Of a stretch of DNA of 64,000 bases, positions 1-7,746 are shown piece after piece. A program made the position numbers and the translations under genes. Source of the stretch: an uncultured Mediterraneibacter sp. (GTDB lineage Bacteria; Bacillota; Clostridia; Lachnospirales; Lachnospiraceae). The stretch covers positions 28,549-92,548 of the forward strand of contig CAKRDD010000012.1 of the NCBI GenBank assembly GCA_934309345.1. The letters are read 5' to 3'. Position 1 is the first letter of the stretch. Each line of letters starts with the position of its first letter. Below the pieces are notes generated by a model. The model worked only from the letters and a program-made list of their open reading frames with translations, searched no databases and had not been told where the DNA came from.

Positions 1-349
1 ACTTAAGTAAAAGGTTGACCAGAAAATCTTCCACAATTTTTTATCTTGTTTTTTCCCTTGCGTTTTTTCTTGTTGTTCTTCCATATATATTGTCCTCGTA
101 TATTATGATTATGCGAATTGCGTAACACTAGAACTCCCGCCACACTATATGCTATTGGCAGGCAAAATTCCCTAACTATGATATTCTTTCTCTTGTAGTC
201 TATCTCAATCAAAATGATTATGCAATCGCCTTGAATTTTTTACATTATATTTTCCTTTTTGAAACCTTAATTTTATCTGAATTTTCCCTATTTGGAAAAT
301 GATTATGATACAATGAGAACAGTAATATTTATCATAAAGGAGATTGAAA
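1..349. other. Intergenic region at window start
   Basis: I find no convincing gene here. It is AT-rich and leads into the amidase gene; a -10-like TATGATACAAT lies near 304-314 without a well-spaced -35. A short minus-strand open frame has no ribosome binding site and no recognisable domain. Confidence 0.4.
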
Positions 350-1372
350 TTGAAAAACCCTTTTTTTCGATTATCTTATGCCGTTCTCCTGTGTTGTTGC
401 TTGACCGGATGCGGTAGCATACAGCACAAATCCAGTACGGACACGGCGCAGGGTACTAAGGCACCACCCAAGACAGCGGATGATTTTTCTATCTCATCAG
501 ATTCTGAAAATGAAACTGTAGATGAAACTTCTTCTGCTGATTCCGCCACCCCATCTGCTTCTGAATCTGAATCCGTAACTCAGCAGGAACCGCTGACCGG
601 CGCAGCGGCTCTTTACAGCAATGGACAGGAGATCAGCTTTGACCCTTCCTGGCAATACGCAGACTTTTCTGCAATCAATTCTGGAACAGCTACTATTTAT
701 CTTGCAGATTCTGACCGCAAGGATATCGTCGTTGGCGTGAATGCCGGACATGGAACTTCCGGTGGTGCTTCTGTAAAGACACAGTGTCACCCGGATGGTT
801 CTCCAAAGACAACCGGCGGAAGCACTGCTCAGGGTGCAACTTATGCGACTGCAGTTTCCGGGGGAATGACATTTAACGATGGAACTGCTGAAAGCACTGT
901 TACACTTCAGATGGCTCAGATTCTGAAAGATAAGCTGCTCACTCAGGGATATGATGTCCTTATGGTGAGAAATAACGACGATGTCCAGCTCGATAATGTT
1001 GCCCGCACCGTGCTCTGTAACAATGTAGCTGACTGTCACATCTCACTCCACTGGGATGGAGATGGATTGGGATATGACAAAGGCTGTTTCTACATTTCTG
1101 TGCCGGATGGCCTGAAAAGTATGGAACCTGTCGCTTCCCACTGGCAGGAACATGATGCACTTGGGGCCTCTCTTGTAGAAGGACTTCGTACAGAAGGAAT
1201 GACCATTTACCAAAATGGTTCTATGAATATTGATCTGACACAGACTTCTTATAGTACAATTCCGTCTGTTGATATGGAACTTGGAAATGCAAGCTCTGAC
1301 CACAGTGATTCCACACTAAATAGTCTGGCTGATGGTCTGGTTCTTGGACTCAATGCTTATTTTGGAAATTAG
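350..1372 (+). CDS. N-acetylmuramoyl-L-alanine amidase, lipoprotein
   Basis: Probable zinc-dependent amidase of the Amidase_3 family, which cleaves the bond between N-acetylmuramic acid and L-alanine in peptidoglycan. The N-terminus is a lipoprotein signal with lipobox LTGC, followed by a Ser/Thr/Glu-rich spacer to about residue 90. The catalytic domain shows the family's metal ligands and acids: His in VNAGHG, Glu in NDGTAEST, His in CHISLHWD and Glu in DMELGN. I chose the TTG at 350 because AAAGGAG at 336-342 sits 7 nt upstream; the TTG at 344 is almost on top of that site. The next gene follows after about 43 nt and may be co-transcribed. The enzyme would act outside the membrane in wall turnover. 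Confidence 0.85.
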   Translation: MKNPFFRLSYAVLLCCCLTGCGSIQHKSSTDTAQGTKAPPKTADDFSISSDSENETVDETSSADSATPSASESESVTQQEPLTGAAALYSNGQEISFDPSWQYADFSAINSGTATIYLADSDRKDIVVGVNAGHGTSGGASVKTQCHPDGSPKTTGGSTAQGATYATAVSGGMTFNDGTAESTVTLQMAQILKDKLLTQGYDVLMVRNNDDVQLDNVARTVLCNNVADCHISLHWDGDGLGYDKGCFYISVPDGLKSMEPVASHWQEHDALGASLVEGLRTEGMTIYQNGSMNIDLTQTSYSTIPSVDMELGNASSDHSDSTLNSLADGLVLGLNAYFGN

Positions 1373-1415
1373 AATTCTTATTGAGTTATTTATTTTATTT
1401 TTTAAGGAGGTTATT

Positions 1416-2102
1416 ATGGAGCCACTCATTCGTGTTAAAAATATGTACAAGATCTACAATCCTGGAGAAAATGAAGTCCGCGCACTGGATGATGTTTCTC
1501 TTGAGATCAACCAGGGAGAATTTATTGCCATTGTCGGACATTCCGGCTCTGGTAAATCTACATTTATGAATATGCTCGGCTGTCTCGACACACCCGATTC
1601 CGGGGAATATTTTCTGGATGGAAAAGATGTTGCCAATCTCTCAGACAATGAACTGTCTGATATCCGCAATCACAAGATCGGCTTCATCTTTCAGGGATTC
1701 AATTTGATTCCAAACCTGGATGCACTTGGAAATGTAGAACTTCCACTGATTTACCGCGGACTTGGAAAGCAGCAAAGAAAAGAGATTGCCGGTGAAGCAC
1801 TGTCGAAAGTTGGACTGGAAAATCGTATGGATCACAGACCGAACCAGCTTTCCGGTGGACAGCAGCAGCGTGTCGCTGTAGCCAGAGCAATTGCCGCACA
1901 GCCGCCGATCATCCTTGCCGATGAGCCGACCGGTAACCTGGACAGTAAGTCGACTATCGAGATCATGAATATTCTGAAAGATCTTCATGAGTCTGGAAGA
2001 ACAGTTATTATCATTACACATGATGATGAAATTGCTAATCAGGTTGATCGTGTTGTCCGCATTATGGATGGAAAGATTGTGAGTGATAGTGTAAATCCGT
2101 AG
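1416..2102 (+). CDS. ABC transporter ATPase, MacB/LolD type
   Basis: ATP-binding subunit of the MacB/LolD/FtsE-like class, which powers FtsX/MacB-fold permeases in mechanotransmission or export. It has Walker A GHSGSGKST, signature LSGGQQQR, Walker B IILADEPTGNLDS and the switch His in ITHDD. At 228 residues it has the family's normal length. The ATG at 1416 follows AAGGAGG with good spacing; an earlier in-frame start would overlap the amidase. No permease gene is next to it, so the partner must be elsewhere or lost. Its place behind an amidase suggests, without proving it, a link to wall hydrolase control as in FtsEX systems. Confidence 0.85.
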   Translation: MEPLIRVKNMYKIYNPGENEVRALDDVSLEINQGEFIAIVGHSGSGKSTFMNMLGCLDTPDSGEYFLDGKDVANLSDNELSDIRNHKIGFIFQGFNLIPNLDALGNVELPLIYRGLGKQQRKEIAGEALSKVGLENRMDHRPNQLSGGQQQRVAVARAIAAQPPIILADEPTGNLDSKSTIEIMNILKDLHESGRTVIIITHDDEIANQVDRVVRIMDGKIVSDSVNP

Positions 2103-2130
2103 CAATTTAAATCTTTACCTGCAATTACAG

Positions 2131-2184
2131 AGAGAGGGCAGTACTTTACGATTTCTCAATCGTTGAAGCACTGCCCTCTCTTTA
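2131..2184. terminator. Strong hairpin, probable rho-independent terminator
   Basis: The 12-bp arms AGAGAGGGCAGT and ACTGCCCTCTCT are separated by about 22 nt and followed by TTTATGTTTC. The hairpin lies between the convergent ABC ATPase and NifX-SlyD genes and could serve both. Confidence 0.75.
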
Positions 2185-2237
2185 TGTTTCTTATTAGATA
2201 TTTCTTAGTAGAATTTCTAATTACTTCTATTCACTTT

Positions 2238-3089
2238 TTATTCTACTGATACAAGCTCAATCTTGAAGTTCAGTTCTTTTCCTGCCATCTCATGGTTTGC
2301 ATCGAAAGTGATTGTTGTCTCTTCCTTAGCTGTTACCTTTACCGGGAATGGCTGTCCATACTGATTGGACAGGTAAACCTGCTGTCCCACTTCAAGGTCT
2401 TCAGATCCCGGGAGTTCTGCAATCTCTACTGTGAAGATAGCTTCCGGATTCGGCATTCCATAAGCTTCTTCCGGCATCAGATGGATGTCCACTACCTGAC
2501 CAACTTCCATATCAGCTACCGCTGCATCAAATCCTTTGATCATCTGTCCTGCACCACATACGAACTCAAGCGGTTCTCCACGATCATAAGAAGAATCAAA
2601 CTGAGTTCCGTCATTGAATGTTCCTTTGTAATGTGTACGGCATTTCTTTCCAACATTCTTTCCTTCCATTGTAGTGTGTGATCCGCATCCGCCACCGCAG
2701 CTGCTTCCACAAGAATGTCCCTCTTCATGATCTCCACAAGAATGTCCTTCCTCATGGTGATGATGATCACAAGTAGCTCCTTTGGATGCAAGCTCGCCTT
2801 TCAGGTATGCCTCTACTGCCTGATCTGCATCTCCCTGAGCGCCTGAACACAATTCAACGCCGGCCTCTGCAAGTGCTGTCTGAGCTCCGCCACCGATTCC
2901 ACCACAGATCAGAACATCTACGTTCTGTCCTGCAAGCAGTCCTGACAGTGCTCCGTGTCCTTCCCCATTAGAACCGATCACTTCACTGGAAACCACCTTA
3001 TTATCTTCCACTTCATACACTTTGAAAGTCTCTGTCTTTCCAAAATGCTGGAAAATATTTCCGTTGTCATAAGTTACTGCAATTTTCAT
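2238..3089 (-). CDS. NifX-like domain / His-Cys linker / SlyD-like FKBP fusion
   Basis: Two-domain cytoplasmic protein of 283 residues. Residues 1 to about 105 match the dinitrogenase iron-molybdenum cofactor (NifX/NifB C-terminal) fold: MKIAVTYDNG start, FGKTETFKVYEV, CGGIGGGA. A short metal-binding-looking stretch follows, with HHHHEEGHSCG and SCGGGCGSH blocks. From about residue 145 it is a SlyD-like FKBP prolyl isomerase (THYKGTFNDGTQFDSSY, GAGQMIKGFD, EEAYG). SlyD proteins are known nickel-binding folding helpers, and NifX-type domains bind Fe-S or metal clusters, so metal cofactor delivery is a reasonable inference. The ATG at 3089 is preceded by CGGAGG; the longer upstream frame reads through an intergenic repeat and is unlikely to be translated. 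Confidence 0.8.
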   Translation of the reverse strand: MKIAVTYDNGNIFQHFGKTETFKVYEVEDNKVVSSEVIGSNGEGHGALSGLLAGQNVDVLICGGIGGGAQTALAEAGVELCSGAQGDADQAVEAYLKGELASKGATCDHHHHEEGHSCGDHEEGHSCGSSCGGGCGSHTTMEGKNVGKKCRTHYKGTFNDGTQFDSSYDRGEPLEFVCGAGQMIKGFDAAVADMEVGQVVDIHLMPEEAYGMPNPEAIFTVEIAELPGSEDLEVGQQVYLSNQYGQPFPVKVTAKEETTITFDANHEMAGKELNFKIELVSVE

Positions 3090-3188
3090 TGTAAAATCCT
3101 CCGTTTCAAAATTCCCTGTCAGACTAGTATAATCCATTACGCAGGTAAAAGCAACCTTTGTGTAAACGCGGCGTTGCGCTTTGTAGCA

Positions 3189-3222
3189 GTTACTGTTCAC
3201 ACGGTGTGCGACCAGCAACGCA
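3189..3222. repeat. 34-bp intergenic repeat, copy 1
   Basis: The sequence GTTACTGTTCACAC followed by GGTGTGCGACCAGCAACGCA recurs at 6285-6318 with one mismatch. It contains a small inverted repeat around TTCACAC/GTGTGCG and lies just upstream of the NifX-SlyD gene. Confidence 0.6.
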
Positions 3223-3304
3223 AACAGTATCATTGACACAATCTCCTCAAGACACTATACTTGTTATAAAACTTACTCCAAACCATCAGAAAGTGAGCAC
3301 AACC

Positions 3305-3793
3305 ATGGAATATGAACACATTACCCATTCCTTTGAACCAATATATAATGAAGACTCCAAGATTCTGATTCTTGGAACTCTTCCTTCTGTAAAATCACGG
3401 GAAAATAATTTCTACTACGGACATAAACAAAATCGATTCTGGAAATTGTTGGCGAAACTTTGTGAGGAGGAAACTCCGCAGACAGTTGAAGAGAAAACGG
3501 CCATGTTGCTCCGCCACCATATCGCCATCTGGGATGTTATTCAAAGCTGTGACATCAAAGGCTCCAGTGACAGCAGTATCAAGAATGTGACACCAACTGA
3601 TTTGAAACAAATCTTAGATCATTGTCAGATTCGACAAATCTATGCAAACGGAAATAAAGCCGGAGCTCTTTATAAGAAATATCAGCAGCCGCTGACCGAA
3701 AGAGACATCCTTGTGCTTCCTTCCACCAGCCCGGCCAATGCCGCCTGGTCACTGGATCGTTTGTACGAAAAATGGAGTGAGATACTGAGGTGA
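3305..3793 (+). CDS. DNA-deoxyinosine (hypoxanthine) glycosylase, UDG superfamily
   Basis: About 162-residue member of the family 6 uracil-DNA-glycosylase-like enzymes, which excise hypoxanthine from deaminated DNA. Visible features are the N-terminal SFEPIYNEDSKILILGTLPS loop, YYGHKQNRFW, and the C-terminal LPSTSPANAAWSLD motif typical of the family. The ATG at 3305 gives the usual family start; upstream AGAAAGTGAG is a weak ribosome site. It is a single gene, divergent from the NifX-SlyD gene, and is expected to act in base-excision repair. Confidence 0.85.
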   Translation: MEYEHITHSFEPIYNEDSKILILGTLPSVKSRENNFYYGHKQNRFWKLLAKLCEEETPQTVEEKTAMLLRHHIAIWDVIQSCDIKGSSDSSIKNVTPTDLKQILDHCQIRQIYANGNKAGALYKKYQQPLTERDILVLPSTSPANAAWSLDRLYEKWSEILR

Positions 3794-3825
3794 ATTATAT
3801 TGCCTCAGTTCTCACTCCATTTTTA
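3774..3825 (+). terminator. Terminator overlapping the glycosylase stop codon
   Basis: GGAGTGAGA..ACTGAGG pairs with CCTCAGTTCTCACTCC and is followed by ATTTTTATT. The left arm contains the last codons of the DNA glycosylase gene. Confidence 0.8.
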
Positions 3826-3857
3826 TTCAAATAAATTACTATTTCAAACAACTTAGA

Positions 3858-4919
3858 TTATTCGCTAACCTGTTCTCTTCTCTGCTCAAGCACTGCTGCC
3901 AGTCTCGGCAGAATCTTATTGCATGCCATCGTGTATGCCGCGCCAAATACATTTGCCCCAATACGAAGCGCTACCGCATACGGCATCCCAAACAAGCCGG
4001 ACGCAATCGACAATGCACCAAATGTATTAAATGCTGTCTGCCATGCATACCCTGCAGAATATCCGACTCCAATTCCTCCGATCATTCCGATGTATGGATA
4101 CATTGACTCCGGAAGCACCAAATACAGGATAACAAATAACAGACATCCTACTATATTAAATGCAGCTCTCTTTCCTGCTCGTTCTTTACAGTCATCCGGG
4201 AATGGAAGACAAACAGACATGCTTGCGATCCCCGCCCACATTGCTCTCGGAAGTCCAAGCAATGACATGAATAACATTGCACTGGAAACAACAAATGAAA
4301 GACGAATGTACCATTTGTTTCTTGCAGAGCTGATATTGAACTCGCGGAACAAATCAAGAAATGATCTTCTATACGGTCTGTTCTTCTGATTCTTATAGAA
4401 GATTGCCATACACAATACCATTCCAACCAAAAGGCCAGCCACGCGATACAAGTACTCCTGTCCGGTCACATCATATCCCTGGAGAAGAAGATATCCAAGA
4501 ACAAATGTAGAATGATTGTACATGATCACATTGTGACATCCCAGAATCATAAGAAGCAAAATACATACTATATTAATAAAGAATGCCGGAACCGGTGACA
4601 CCATATTCGAAAGCTTCGGTCCTGCAATCAATATTCCAAAGATTCCGACGATGGAGGCCAGTCCGTGCGTTGTACGAATTCCAAAATCTGCCTGTCGAAG
4701 AACAAGCACCGCAAGAAGCACTGTAACGCCTACTACACTGTTGTTATTCCCTGTGAAATGACTGTATAAAGAAACTACCGCCACACAAAATGCCATTACA
4801 AGATAGACTTTAAAGTTATAAATAAGAATGTGCCTGCGCCTTTCCTTCTTGTCTTCTGTCGCTTTGATCAGCTGTTTAGATGCAACTGAACTGAGCTGTA
4901 ACTCCTGATAAAATGTCAT
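3858..4919 (-). CDS. FUSC-like integral membrane protein
   Basis: A 353-residue polytopic membrane protein with two sets of hydrophobic helices separated by a short basic loop (NQKNRPYRRSFLDLFREF). This matches the doubled membrane domain of FUSC-family (aromatic acid exporter / fusaric acid resistance-like) proteins. The substrate cannot be told from sequence. The ATG at 4919 follows GGGAGGAAGAG with good spacing. It stands alone, convergent with the glycosylase gene. Confidence 0.65.
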   Translation of the reverse strand: MTFYQELQLSSVASKQLIKATEDKKERRRHILIYNFKVYLVMAFCVAVVSLYSHFTGNNNSVVGVTVLLAVLVLRQADFGIRTTHGLASIVGIFGILIAGPKLSNMVSPVPAFFINIVCILLLMILGCHNVIMYNHSTFVLGYLLLQGYDVTGQEYLYRVAGLLVGMVLCMAIFYKNQKNRPYRRSFLDLFREFNISSARNKWYIRLSFVVSSAMLFMSLLGLPRAMWAGIASMSVCLPFPDDCKERAGKRAAFNIVGCLLFVILYLVLPESMYPYIGMIGGIGVGYSAGYAWQTAFNTFGALSIASGLFGMPYAVALRIGANVFGAAYTMACNKILPRLAAVLEQRREQVSE

Positions 4920-5066
4920 ATATCTCTTCCTCCCACTGTTATTTTTTCTTCAAAAGATCAACGAGAAACTATAATACAAATCCATCACGGAGTCAATAAA
5001 AACTTTATTAAAGTTTTCTGATAAATCTGAATTATTCGAACAATATATAGAATTTAATTTTTAGAC

Positions 5067-5095
5067 TTTACAAAACGCAGGCTCTATGATAAGAT
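5067..5095 (+). promoter_or_regulatory. Promoter of the tRNA-Leu gene
   Basis: TTTACA (5067-5072) and TAAGAT (5090-5095) are 17 bp apart, placing the start site a few bases before the tRNA. Confidence 0.6.
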
Positions 5096-5107
5096 AGTTT
5101 GTGTCGA

Positions 5108-5192
5108 GCGGAAGTGGCGGAATGGCAGACGCGCTAGATTCAGGTTCTAGTGGGAGTTTTATCCTGTGGGAGTTCAAGTCTCCTCTTCCGCA
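5108..5192 (+). tRNA. tRNA-Leu (CAG)
   Basis: Class II tRNA of 85 nt. Acceptor GCGGAAG pairs with CTTCCGC, the anticodon loop TTCAGGT gives anticodon CAG, a long variable arm follows (GTGGGAGTTTTATCCTGTG region), and the T-loop is GTTCAAGTC. Confidence 0.92.
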
Positions 5193-5205
5193 TTGATAGA
5201 ATGTG

Positions 5206-5246
5206 AGAGAAATCCTTGATTCAAGGATTTCTCTTATTTTTTTTTA
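5206..5246 (+). terminator. Terminator of tRNA-Leu
   Basis: AGAGAAATCCTTGA pairs with TCAAGGATTTCTCT and is followed by a long T run. Confidence 0.85.
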
Positions 5247-5291
5247 ATAATTGTTATAAGTTATTCTTTCATCCTCAGCCTGAAGACAGAT

Positions 5292-5322
5292 CATTTCTTT
5301 TTTCTTATGTCAAATAAATCTT
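5292..5322 (-). repeat. Remnant of antisense-RNA promoter beside ZIP copy 1
   Basis: This stretch is almost identical to 8248-8278 and 27281-27311. On the minus strand it keeps the TTGACA -35 of the putative antitoxin promoter, but the -10 (TAGTAT) seen in the other two copies is replaced by unrelated sequence. It suggests that a toxin module once lay next to this ZIP copy too. Confidence 0.55.
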
Positions 5323-5335
5323 TTAAGATTCTCTA

Positions 5336-6112
5336 TCACCCCAACGCCACATCCAGAACCATCATCAAACTGAACCCAACCGCAAAGAAAACTGTACCGA
5401 TATTAGAGTTCTCCCCCTGCGACATTTCCGGAATCAGTTCTTCAACCACAACATAAAGCATTGCTCCTGCTGCAAAACTCAGTAAATATGGTAATGCCGG
5501 GATTATCAGCTGCACAGCAATGATTGTAAGTACTGCTCCAACTGGTTCAACCACACCTGAAAGCACACCTCCTAGAAATGCCTTCCCCTTACTTTCTCCT
5601 TCGGCTCTAAGCGGCAGAGATATAATTGCTCCTTCTGGGAAATTCTGAATTGCAATTCCAAGTGATAAAGCAAGCGCACTCGCTGCTGTAATCTTTGTAT
5701 TTCCTGCAAGAAGACCTGCATACATTACACCAACTGCCATCCCCTCAGGAATATTATGCAGTGTAACCGCCAGTACCATCATCGTTGTACGCCCAAGCTT
5801 ACTTTTAGGTCCTTCTGACTGTTCACTTCCTACATGAAGGTGTGGAATCAAATGATCCAACGTAAGCAAAAACAACACGCCAATCCAAAACCCGACTACT
5901 GCCGGAAAAAATGATAAAGCTCCCGTATTTTCGGATTGTTCAATAGCTGGAATCAAAAGACTCCAGATGGATGCCGCAACCATTACCCCTGCTGCAAATC
6001 CTGCAAGTGCACGCTGCACCTGTTTTTTAAGTGCTTTTTTCATAAAAAGCACGCATGCTGCACCGAGCGTTGTTCCAATGAACGGAATCAGTATCCCAAG
6101 AAAAATTTCCAT
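5336..6112 (-). CDS. ZIP family divalent metal transporter, copy 1
   Basis: A 258-residue ZupT-like ZIP permease for zinc, iron or manganese uptake at the cytoplasmic membrane. The metal site motifs are HNIPEG in helix 4 and QNFPEG in helix 5, and a His-containing cytoplasmic loop (HLIPHLHVGSEQ) lies between helices 3 and 4. It is almost identical to the gene at 27325-28101, differing at about ten residues. The duplicated block also covers about 140 bp of leader and about 45 bp downstream. The promoter here (TTGCCA, 16 bp, TAGACT) is weaker than that of copy 2. Confidence 0.9.
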   Translation of the reverse strand: MEIFLGILIPFIGTTLGAACVLFMKKALKKQVQRALAGFAAGVMVAASIWSLLIPAIEQSENTGALSFFPAVVGFWIGVLFLLTLDHLIPHLHVGSEQSEGPKSKLGRTTMMVLAVTLHNIPEGMAVGVMYAGLLAGNTKITAASALALSLGIAIQNFPEGAIISLPLRAEGESKGKAFLGGVLSGVVEPVGAVLTIIAVQLIIPALPYLLSFAAGAMLYVVVEELIPEMSQGENSNIGTVFFAVGFSLMMVLDVALG

Positions 6113-6132
6113 TTACGCATCTCCTTTCTTTA

Positions 6133-6146
6133 TTAGTTTTAACTAA
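6133..6146. promoter_or_regulatory. Palindrome in ZIP copy 1 leader
   Basis: TTAGTT and AACTAA are separated by 2 bp, just upstream of the ribosome binding site. The palindrome is conserved in copy 2 and resembles sites of DtxR-family metalloregulators, but no regulator was identified. Confidence 0.4.
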
Positions 6147-6161
6147 CTACTAATTTTCTAA

Positions 6162-6202
6162 AAATCCGTGTAAAACCGAAACTGTAATTCCACACGGATT
6201 AT
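6162..6202 (-). terminator. Attenuator-like hairpin in ZIP copy 1 leader
   Basis: On the minus strand AATCCGTGTGGAA pairs with TTTTACACGGATT and is followed by TTTTAG, upstream of the coding start. It looks like an intrinsic terminator inside the leader, so transcription of the ZIP gene may be controlled by attenuation. Confidence 0.5.
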
Positions 6203-6216
6203 TTTTTCTCTAGTTC

Positions 6217-6244
6217 AGTCTATCACTAAAAAAGTGTATGGCAA
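6217..6244 (-). promoter_or_regulatory. Promoter of ZIP copy 1
   Basis: On the minus strand TTGCCA, a 16-bp spacer and TAGACT. The matching element in copy 2 is TTGCTA, 17 bp, TATACT, which is closer to consensus. Confidence 0.45.
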
Positions 6245-6284
6245 GAAGCAATTTTTATCAATACACAACATCTACTCTTTATAT

Positions 6285-6318
6285 GTTACTGTTCACACGA
6301 TGTGCGACCAGCAACGCA
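6285..6318. repeat. 34-bp intergenic repeat, copy 2
   Basis: Same element as 3189-3222 with one mismatch. It follows the PD-(D/E)XK gene remnant. Confidence 0.6.
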
Positions 6319-6344
6319 TCTCGCCATTTTAAATCGCCTTTGGC

Positions 6345-6530
6345 GATGGGGCGATATGCCTTCTCTATCACGCAAGTATGCTCTTTCGTAATTTTATCAT
6401 AATTGATTCCAACTAAAAGTAAATTTCCCTGATATTGCTTTAAAGTATCTGTATATTGTTTCTCCTTAATCTGGCTTAATGCTCCTGCTGCACTCTTATC
6501 CCATTTTAATTCTATAAGTACAGTTGGGGG
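6345..6530 (-). pseudogene. Remnant of AAA/PD-(D/E)XK protein, C-terminal end
   Basis: The minus strand reads PPTVLIELKWDKSAAGALSQ followed by IKEKQYTDTLKQYQGNLLL and VGINYD..HTCVIEK. This matches the end of the complete homologue at 35538-37121 (VEMKWDKS, LLVGINYD, HTCVIEK). The upstream two-thirds, including the P-loop, is absent. The break coincides with a 15-bp perfect inverted repeat at 6523-6560. Confidence 0.75.
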
Positions 6531-6560
6531 ATTATGCAGATACCGGCATAATCCCCCAAC
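6523..6560. repeat. Perfect inverted repeat at pseudogene break
   Basis: GTTGGGGGATTATGC and its exact complement GCATAATCCCCCAAC flank an 8-nt loop. No T run follows, so it is not an obvious terminator; it sits exactly where the nuclease remnant loses homology. Confidence 0.6.
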
Positions 6561-6665
6561 TCATATGATATAATTCTTTTATTTCTTCTGTATGAAATTC
6601 ATTTTCTAATAGGATTTTTACCATACGCAATGAAATTTTCCTATTTTTCCTTTTCTCAACTAGCT

Positions 6666-7022
6666 TTACGGCAAAATCTCAAGCCAGTAGCCATCTGGAT
6701 CTTTGATAAAATAAATACCCATTGCTTCATTTTCAAAGCAAATGCATCCCATCTCTTTATGCTTTTTGTGTGCTGCCTCGTAATCCTCTGCCCGGAATGC
6801 CAGGTGAAATTCGCATTCGCCCAGATTATATGGCTGTGGATGATCTTTAAGCCAGGTAAGTTCCAACTCAAAATCACTTACATCGTTGCTCAGATACACA
6901 ATAATAAAATCATCGGTAGTCTTTCTTCTCACTTCGTGCAGATCAAGGGCCTCGTTGTAAAATTTAATAGATCGGTCCAGGTCTGATACATTGTAGTTTT
7001 CGTGAATCATCTTAAATTTCAT
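6666..7022 (-). CDS. gloA: VOC family protein, lactoylglutathione lyase-like
   Basis: A 118-residue protein of the glyoxalase I / vicinal oxygen chelate fold. It has paired beta-alpha-beta-beta-beta halves (MIHENYNVSDLDRSIKFYNE and CEFHLAFRAEDYEAAHKKHK) and metal ligand candidates His5, Glu (ELELTW), His (FHLAF) and Glu (WLEILP). Glyoxalase I detoxifies methylglyoxal, but gut Firmicutes often lack glutathione, so the thiol substrate is uncertain. The ATG at 7022 follows AAGGAGGAG. It overlaps the stop of the upstream UlaG-like gene by an ATGA junction, implying translational coupling. Confidence 0.8.
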   Translation of the reverse strand: MKFKMIHENYNVSDLDRSIKFYNEALDLHEVRRKTTDDFIIVYLSNDVSDFELELTWLKDHPQPYNLGECEFHLAFRAEDYEAAHKKHKEMGCICFENEAMGIYFIKDPDGYWLEILP

Positions 7023-7708
7023 AGTTCTTCTCCTCCTTTTGTACATTCTGTGTTTCTAATACGTGACTTATATTGCGGATATTCAGTAATAAACCGCTTA
7101 ATTACATTGGCATCATTCCAGTAATGCATTGGAAAAATGACATTGCAATCTACATTTTTAAGGAAATACAGAATTCCGTCGGCATAGTGATCTTCCTGCC
7201 TCGGATCTAAAGGAACAAATGCAGCATCAAAATGCATACCCTTAATTTTCCTGATTTCTGCACGATATGCTGAAGTAAGTCTCTGGTTGTCAGCTTTCGG
7301 TTCACCATCCCAATACCAGTCATTTAAATCGCCGGCATGATAAATGGTACCTTCCTTTGTTTTGACAATAAATGCTACACCACTATCGTTAGACAGCAAT
7401 GTATCAACTTTGGTATCATTATCCAGATTATAAGTCTGATCATGATAAACATATGTAATCTTCATATCTGTCAAATGATTTCTTTTTCGTATATCATTCG
7501 CCAGAACTGCCTGATAAGTCATCCCCATATCATCAAGAATCTCAAAAATTTGAGGGTTAAAATGATCCTTGTGGAAGTGACTACAAAAAACGATTACTTC
7601 TTTTTCCTTATCAAGGTGCGGTAATTCACCCTTATAATAATCAAAAATATAGTAGCAATCTTTGGTTTCAAGTAAAAATCCACTGTGGTTAATGTAAGTA
7701 ATTTTCAT
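7019..7708 (-). CDS. Metallo-beta-lactamase fold hydrolase, UlaG-like
   Basis: A 229-residue MBL-fold protein. The metal motif SHFHKDH is the family HxHxDH, with further ligands in YHAGDLNDW and PMHYW. Members of the UlaG/YtkL-like group are phosphoesterases or lactonases of mostly unknown substrate. The ATG at 7708 follows CAGGAGAT. It ends in a 4-nt overlap with the VOC gene, so the two form an operon and may handle the same small molecule. Confidence 0.8.
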   Translation of the reverse strand: MKITYINHSGFLLETKDCYYIFDYYKGELPHLDKEKEVIVFCSHFHKDHFNPQIFEILDDMGMTYQAVLANDIRKRNHLTDMKITYVYHDQTYNLDNDTKVDTLLSNDSGVAFIVKTKEGTIYHAGDLNDWYWDGEPKADNQRLTSAYRAEIRKIKGMHFDAAFVPLDPRQEDHYADGILYFLKNVDCNVIFPMHYWNDANVIKRFITEYPQYKSRIRNTECTKGGEEL

Positions 7709-7746
7709 AATATCTCCTGTATAAATTAACATTGGAATCTTCCATC

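Noticed and set aside
3..212. Minus-strand open frame of 69 codons at the window edge
   Set aside because: No ribosome site, no recognisable domain, and an unusual Lys/Asn-rich composition; probably chance in AT-rich DNA.
3090..3239. Longer N-terminus for the NifX-SlyD protein
   Set aside because: The extension reads through the 34-bp intergenic repeat, and the ATG at 3089 has a strong ribosome site and gives the normal NifX start.
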